From NCBI GenBank assembly GCA_023135165.1, contig JAGLTS010000003.1, positions 1 through 36,409 on the forward strand: 36,409 nt of DNA, read 5' to 3'. The DNA comes from Phycisphaerales bacterium (GTDB taxonomy: Bacteria > Planctomycetota > Phycisphaerae > Phycisphaerales > JAGLTS01). The notes under the pieces were generated by a model that saw only the letters and a list, made by a program, of their open reading frames with translations, had not been told where the DNA came from and ran no database searches. How positions within the stretch are numbered: the stretch's first letter is position 1; every line of letters begins with the position of its first letter. A program made the position numbers and the translations under genes. This document shows positions 32,573-36,409 of this stretch, piece after piece.

Positions 32573-33955
32573 TCACAGCGTCCCGTTCCGGAGAGGTGTG
32601 CTGCCAAGTCGTTCTGCGATCAGAAACGCCATCTCAAGCGCCTGCTCCCAGTTGAGCCTGGGGTCGCATTTGGTCGTGTACTGAAGGTCGAGATCACACT
32701 CGCTCACGCCCGACGCGCCGCCGATACACTCCGTGACGTGCTCGCCCGTGAGTTCGAAATGGACGCCGCACAGATACCCATACTTCGCCTTGTGCACGTT
32801 GATGCAGGTGTCGAGCTCCCGCAGGATCTCGTTGAAGTTGCGCGTCTTCTGGCCGGTGCTCGTCTGCGTCGTATTGCCGTGCATCGGATCGCACACCCAT
32901 ACGACCTTGTGCTCAGTCGAACGCACGACGTCGATGAGCTTCGGCAGGCAATCCTCGACGCGATCGGCGCCAAAACGTGTGATCAGCGTGATCCGACCCG
33001 GCACGCTGTCCGGATCAAGAATGTCCAGTAGTTCCCGCAGCTCGCTCGGCTTGATCGAAGGCCCCACCTTGATGCCGATCGGGTTGCTGATCCCGCGCAT
33101 GAACTCGACATGCGCGCCATTTGGATCTCGCGTTCGGTCGCCAATCCAAGGCATGTGCGTCGTGAGGTCGTAATACGCAGCCCGTCTGGGCACCGTGCGG
33201 GTCTGCGCCGATTCATACAGCAGGTTCAGCGCCTCGTGACTGCAATAAAAGTCAACGCGGCTGAGATCTTCGACGCTCCGGTCACCCAATGCCTCCATGA
33301 ACCGCAGCGCTTCACTTAGTTCCGTCGCCATCGCCTCGTACTTCTCGCGAACTTCTTGTGCGACGTGGTCCTTCTTCAGAAACGCGAGATCCCAGTACTC
33401 CGGATGATGCAGATCCGCGAAACCCGTCTCCGTCAAGCTGCGAATGAAGTTCAGCGTCAGCGCCGCGTGCTGGTACGCGTCGATCATGCGATGCGGGTCC
33501 GGCCGGCGGGCCTGCGCCGTGAACTCACACCGGTTGATGAGATCACCGCGGTAGCTGGGCAGCGTCACGTCACCGATCGTCTCAGTATCGCAGGATCGCG
33601 GCTTCGCATACTGGCCTGCCAGTCTGCCGACGCGAATCACTGGTTTTTTCAGACCATGTGTGATGACAAGCGACATTTGCAGCAGAATCTTCAGCTTGTT
33701 GGTGATGATGTCCGGCCGGCAATCGCTCAGCATCTCCGCGCAGGCGCCGCCCTGGAGGAAGAAACGCCTGCCCTCCGCGGCCTCAGCCATCAACACCTTG
33801 AGGCGCTCGATGCCCCAGCTTGTAACGAGCGGCGGAAACATCCGGAGGCGCTGCACGGCCTCGCGGACCGCATCGTCATCGTCGTATACGACTTGCTGCA
33901 GCGCGACATGCTGCTTCCATGACATCGGTGACCAGTTACCATCCATCGCCGTCAC
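32573..33955 (-). CDS. Class II 3-deoxy-7-phosphoheptulonate (DAHP) synthase
   Basis: A 460-residue enzyme of the plant-like class II DAHP synthases, first step of aromatic amino acid synthesis (PEP plus erythrose 4-phosphate). Key pieces are the metal cysteine in FLQGGACAEM, the RVGRLAGQYAKPRS loop, ISNPIGIKVGPSI, ITRFGADRV, VWVCDPMHGNT and HFELTGEHVTECIGG. The GTG start at 33955 lies 5 bp after GGGAGG; an ATG at 33946 is 14 bp away and less likely. The length matches the class (about 450-470). An unknown membrane protein ends 83 bp upstream on the same strand. Confidence 0.92.
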   Translation of the reverse strand: MTAMDGNWSPMSWKQHVALQQVVYDDDDAVREAVQRLRMFPPLVTSWGIERLKVLMAEAAEGRRFFLQGGACAEMLSDCRPDIITNKLKILLQMSLVITHGLKKPVIRVGRLAGQYAKPRSCDTETIGDVTLPSYRGDLINRCEFTAQARRPDPHRMIDAYQHAALTLNFIRSLTETGFADLHHPEYWDLAFLKKDHVAQEVREKYEAMATELSEALRFMEALGDRSVEDLSRVDFYCSHEALNLLYESAQTRTVPRRAAYYDLTTHMPWIGDRTRDPNGAHVEFMRGISNPIGIKVGPSIKPSELRELLDILDPDSVPGRITLITRFGADRVEDCLPKLIDVVRSTEHKVVWVCDPMHGNTTQTSTGQKTRNFNEILRELDTCINVHKAKYGYLCGVHFELTGEHVTECIGGASGVSECDLDLQYTTKCDPRLNWEQALEMAFLIAERLGSTPLRNGTL

Positions 33956-34038
33956 GTTTGCCTCCCTGCGATCGCGCCGCCCAACCCGCCACTTACCAGC
34001 GTCGGGCGACTCACACCGGCCTCGCCGCTCGATCAGGA

Positions 34039-34872
34039 TCACCTCTCGCCTGGCCCGGAAGCCGGGCGTTCAATCCCGCTCACGAGCGCCGGCCAAGCTT
34101 CATTCAGGTCATCGACCGACCATGCCTGATCGAGGCGCCCCGCGCGATACACACGCATTTCCGCAGCAACCCAGTTGCCGATGAACACGATGGCGTAGAC
34201 GCTCGGTGCGTCAGCCGTCGCCTCTTGCACAAACCCCCGCATGTCGCCCAGAGCAAAGGGCCTAGGATGCGTCAGACCCGGCAGGCGTTCGCCGCGGATG
34301 CTCAGCACAAAGGCCATCTGCTGCGCGATCCTCACCGGGTGCCTCGGTCGCTGCACTTGATCGGCCAGCATGGCGGCGTCATGCGAGAGCACATACTCCG
34401 CCACGCCACGATCGCCGAGGCGCGTCGGAGGTTCCAAGCCGTACTCGGTGAGCCGTTCGACAAGCCCCATCTGCCACTCACCGCCGCTCGCCATGCCGTA
34501 GCTCGCCGCGACATTGCCCTTGGATGTGTGAGCGACCACGTAGTCGATCCCCGCCACCTGCTCGTGCGTCTTCCGTGGAAACGCGTAGCCCGACGGCAGG
34601 TGGAATCGCAACGGCCCGTGTGTCACGAGCAGCGACTGGACCGCGTAGTCACCATCCAAGATGATCGGCTCACCCATAGGCCCATACGCGGCGAGTTGCT
34701 CCGCGACCTCCGCCAACTGCTGACGAATCGCCAGATCCCCCCGCCGCTTGCCTGACAGCAACAGCACCGCGAGGCACAGAACACCCGTCAGCAGGGCCAG
34801 CCCGATCGCCAGGCTCGCCCGCCTCGGCTGCGTCTCACCGTTCTGAACCGGTCTGACGTGTTTTCCAGTCAC
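34039..34872 (-). CDS. Hypothetical membrane-anchored protein
   Basis: A 277-residue protein I do not recognise. One hydrophobic segment (ASLAIGLALLTGVLCLAVLLL, about residues 19-39) follows a basic start, so the rest is probably outside the cytoplasm. The remainder is mixed alpha/beta with no known motif. The GTG start at 34872 follows AGGAG by 5 bp. It precedes class II DAHP synthase on the same strand, but no functional link is evident. Confidence 0.65.
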   Translation of the reverse strand: MTGKHVRPVQNGETQPRRASLAIGLALLTGVLCLAVLLLSGKRRGDLAIRQQLAEVAEQLAAYGPMGEPIILDGDYAVQSLLVTHGPLRFHLPSGYAFPRKTHEQVAGIDYVVAHTSKGNVAASYGMASGGEWQMGLVERLTEYGLEPPTRLGDRGVAEYVLSHDAAMLADQVQRPRHPVRIAQQMAFVLSIRGERLPGLTHPRPFALGDMRGFVQEATADAPSVYAIVFIGNWVAAEMRVYRAGRLDQAWSVDDLNEAWPALVSGIERPASGPGER

Positions 34873-35111
34873 GCGATCTCCTCAGCGGTCTCGCCGCACC
34901 TTCCAGTACTATCGGCTCTCACACCACCCCCAGTCTACCACCAACCGCCACCTGCCAGCTTGGCACCCGCTCTGCCTCATCCGGACCTCACTGGCAGTCC
35001 GGTGGCCGGCTGGCACACACGCAACCACTGCTGACGCAACGCCTTACGGGCTTTCATGGCCCGGCGCCCCGCCTCTGGCCCCGGCACCCTCTTTGCACAA
35101 CATCACACCGT
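34873..35111. other. Divergent intergenic region
   Basis: 239 bp between the leftward membrane protein and the rightward receiver-like gene. A sigma54-like pattern (GGCAC-N6-TTGC within 35082-35097) and an inverted repeat TGCCA-N3-TGGCA (34953-34965) are visible. Neither is well supported. Confidence 0.3.
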
Positions 35112-35594
35112 ATGGTCGATCCGCGCTCCCATCCCGATGCACGAGGCAGGCTCAACCTCCTCCTTTCCGAGGCGGGTGAGCACGATGACCATTGGGCGCG
35201 ACAGATGCCCCGACTCCTCGAACCGCTCGGCATCCGCTCGCTTCGCGCACAGACAGGATGCGAGGCCGCCGCCTACATCAAGAGCCAACCGATCCATATC
35301 GCCGTCGTTGACCTGTCGATCCCGCTCGACGAATGCGCTGGGACGAGGGTGCGCGTTGAACCGGGCGGCATCCGAATCCTGCAACTGCTCGCGAGGCTCC
35401 AGACGCCCCCGCCCACGGTCGTCGTTCGCAAGCGCCGCACGACGCGCGAGTCGATCCGCCAGCTCGGCGACGCCCTCCATGCTGGCGCGTTCGCCGTCGT
35501 CGATCGGCCAGTCGATCTTGAGATCATGCTCGAAACAATGCGGCGGGTGCTCCGCCGTTTCTATGCTGACGCTTGGCCCGATCCGTCCGGCTGA
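35112..35594 (+). CDS. Degenerate response-regulator receiver-like protein
   Basis: A 160-residue protein resembling a stand-alone CheY-like receiver domain. The phospho-acceptor-like aspartate is in IHIAVVDLSIP (about residue 68), and ALHAGAFAVVDRPVDLEIMLETMRRVLRR matches the end of a receiver with KP changed to RP. The acidic pair near the N-terminus and the strand-4 Thr/Ser are not evident, so phosphorylation is doubtful. No output domain is present. The start at 35112 lacks a ribosome binding site. An overlapping minus-strand frame (35103-35600) is regarded as a shadow. groES follows 51 bp later. Confidence 0.55.
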   Translation: MVDPRSHPDARGRLNLLLSEAGEHDDHWARQMPRLLEPLGIRSLRAQTGCEAAAYIKSQPIHIAVVDLSIPLDECAGTRVRVEPGGIRILQLLARLQTPPPTVVVRKRRTTRESIRQLGDALHAGAFAVVDRPVDLEIMLETMRRVLRRFYADAWPDPSG

Positions 35595-35645
35595 GCACAT
35601 CGGAGTAACGTCAAACTCACGTCTTCAGAAATACGGAGAAGTCCC

Positions 35646-35942
35646 ATGAAGGTGCGTCCCTTAGGTGACAAGATCATCATCAAGCGTGCGGAAGCCGAGA
35701 CCAAGACCGACGCCGGTATCTTTCTGCCCGAATCCGCCAAGGATAGGCCCAAGCAAGGAACCGTCGAAGCCATCGGCACCGGCAAGATCAATGAAGAAAC
35801 CGGCGATCGCATCCCGATGAACGTCGCCGAAGGTGATCAGGTCATCTTCACCGTGTCGTATCCAGGCCCGGAGGAGATCAAGATCGACGACCAAGAGTAC
35901 CTCATCATGAATGAGAGCGCAGTCCTCGCCATCATCGACTGA
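35646..35942 (+). CDS. groES: Co-chaperonin GroES
   Basis: A 98-residue GroES: MKVRPLGDKIIIKRAEAE, the mobile loop region KTDAGIFLPESAKDRP, GTVEAIGTG, and the C-terminal strand EYLIMNESAVLAIID. It forms the lid of the GroEL folding chamber. CGGAGAAG precedes the ATG. No CIRCE inverted repeat (TTAGCACTC-N9-GAGTGCTAA) is visible upstream, so heat control would need another system. A small gene separates it from groEL. Confidence 0.95.
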   Translation: MKVRPLGDKIIIKRAEAETKTDAGIFLPESAKDRPKQGTVEAIGTGKINEETGDRIPMNVAEGDQVIFTVSYPGPEEIKIDDQEYLIMNESAVLAIID

Positions 35943-35952
35943 GAGATCAGCC

Positions 35953-36183
35953 ATGACCGCGCACGAACTTCGCCAGGCGCTCGGCGAACTGAAAGGCGAC
36001 CGTGATCTCTCGATCATGTTCGCCCAGACGCACCCCGACGGAGCGATGCTCGCCGTCTCCGGGGCGATGCTCGTCCCTGAGGAACCCGACCACCTCGTCA
36101 AGGTCACGGACGGCCACGCCGTCTACCTCATCGACGCCGAGCGCATCGCATGGATCAAGATCGGAACCACAACACTGACATGA
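35953..36183 (+). CDS. Small hypothetical protein between groES and groEL
   Basis: A 76-residue protein I cannot name. It is compact alpha/beta: MTAHELRQALGELKG helix, then strands LSIMFAQTH, AMLAVSGAML, LVKVTDG and AVYLIDAERIAWIKIG. It starts 10 bp after groES and ends 60 bp before groEL, so it is in the chaperonin operon. The ATG at 35953 follows GAGAGA. A similar frame shifted upstream would overlap groES and is less likely. Confidence 0.7.
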   Translation: MTAHELRQALGELKGDRDLSIMFAQTHPDGAMLAVSGAMLVPEEPDHLVKVTDGHAVYLIDAERIAWIKIGTTTLT

Positions 36184-36243
36184 TCGGCCGACCACAACCC
36201 ACCCCCACCACGCCGATCACTTGAAAGCAGAGGAACACAGCAA

Positions 36244-36409
36244 ATGGCTGCCAAGCAAATCGCCTTTGATCAAGACGCCCGCGAGAAGATTCTCGCCGGT
36301 ATCAAGAAGCTCTCCCGTGCCGTCAAGGTCACGCTCGGCCCGTCCGGGCGCGTCGTCATCCTTGAGAAGTCCTTCGGCTCCCCCACCATCACCAAGGACG
36401 GCGTCACCG
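36244..36409 (+). CDS. groEL: Chaperonin GroEL (5' part, cut by window end)
   Basis: The first 55 codons of GroEL are present and run off the window edge. [37 protein letters not shown] and TITKDGVT are highly conserved chaperonin N-terminal sequence; LGPSGR is in the ATP-binding region. GAGGAACAC precedes the ATG at 36244. Confidence 0.95.
   Translation, partial: MAAKQIAFDQDAREKILAGIKKLSRAVKVTLGPSGRVVILEKSFGSPTITKDGVT

Noticed and set aside
34961..34976. Second sigma54-like site (TGGCAC with a TGC)
   Set aside because: Only a partial match, and about 135 bp from the nearest rightward start.
35103..35600. Minus-strand frame of 165 codons opposite the receiver-like gene
   Set aside because: The plus-strand protein has receiver-like features (VVDLSIP, AGAFAVVDRP) and lies in line with groES.
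35595..35645. CIRCE heat-shock operator upstream of groES
   Set aside because: Searched by eye; no TTAGCACTC/GAGTGCTAA pair is present.
1..36409. CRISPR arrays, insertion sequences, rRNA genes
   Set aside because: None seen: the only regular repeats are the iterons, att copies and the 16-bp duplication, and no transposase was recognised.

Overview
The window looks like chromosomal DNA of a planctomycete, most likely of the Phycisphaerae type. The evidence is indirect: high GC, two secreted proteins ending in dockerin-like GDxDGDGxxDQxDLGILL repeats with a final cysteine, a TIGR03790-type secreted protein, a TPR-sulfotransferase fusion, and the style of the Dxs and sugar-nucleotide enzymes. 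No rRNA or taxonomic marker is present, so the assignment is an inference.

Layout. 1-3251 (minus): a secreted Asp-box propeller protein with a dockerin tail, and an ExbB/TolQ/MotA-type proton channel. 3346-6339 (plus): ispA and dxs, two isoprenoid precursor genes. 6510-6583: tRNA-Arg(UCU). 6532-10190: a compact integrative element of about 3.6 kb inserted in that tRNA. It has near-perfect 79-bp direct repeats at its ends and one minus-strand operon: two excisionase-like HTH proteins, a replication protein, a possible small ORF and a tyrosine integrase. Inside the replication gene lie five iteron-like repeats spaced 23-24 bp and read in all three frames, an arrangement like ori inside lambda gene O. 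No capsid, relaxase or cargo gene is visible. 10233-13778 (minus): a PLP decarboxylase, an M3 peptidase and an MTH1187/thiamine-binding-like protein. 14036-17684 (minus): AlkD, a cyclase-family hydrolase and a TIGR03790/dockerin protein. 17970-18515 (plus): an unknown protein. 18559-21169 (minus): an MmgE/PrpD protein and an isocitrate/isopropylmalate dehydrogenase. 21235-21871 (minus): a MntA-HepT type toxin-antitoxin pair. 21938-23667 (plus): a methyltransferase and a TPR lipoprotein. 23693-25633 (minus): a one-chain aconitase-family dehydratase. 26034-32531: surface polysaccharide and redox genes (a polymerase-like membrane protein, a UXS-type decarboxylase, the NADH sensor Rex, a nucleotide-sugar epimerase and a TPR-sulfotransferase). 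32573-34872 (minus): class II DAHP synthase and an unknown membrane-anchored protein. 35112-36409 (plus): a degenerate receiver protein, groES, a small unknown gene and the start of groEL.

How the genes fit together. ispA and dxs supply isoprenoid precursors. The aconitase-like enzyme, the beta-decarboxylating dehydrogenase and the PrpD protein could act in a 2-oxoacid chain-extension or TCA-like route, but their substrates cannot be read from sequence. Epimerase, Rex and UXS form a tight minus-strand cluster next to a polymerase and a sulfotransferase, suggesting sulfated or uronic-acid/xylose-containing surface glycans, with Rex possibly linking it to NADH/NAD+ state. The integrative element is the clearest accessory region and the best candidate for an undescribed system: a minimal self-replicating island or phage-satellite-like element.
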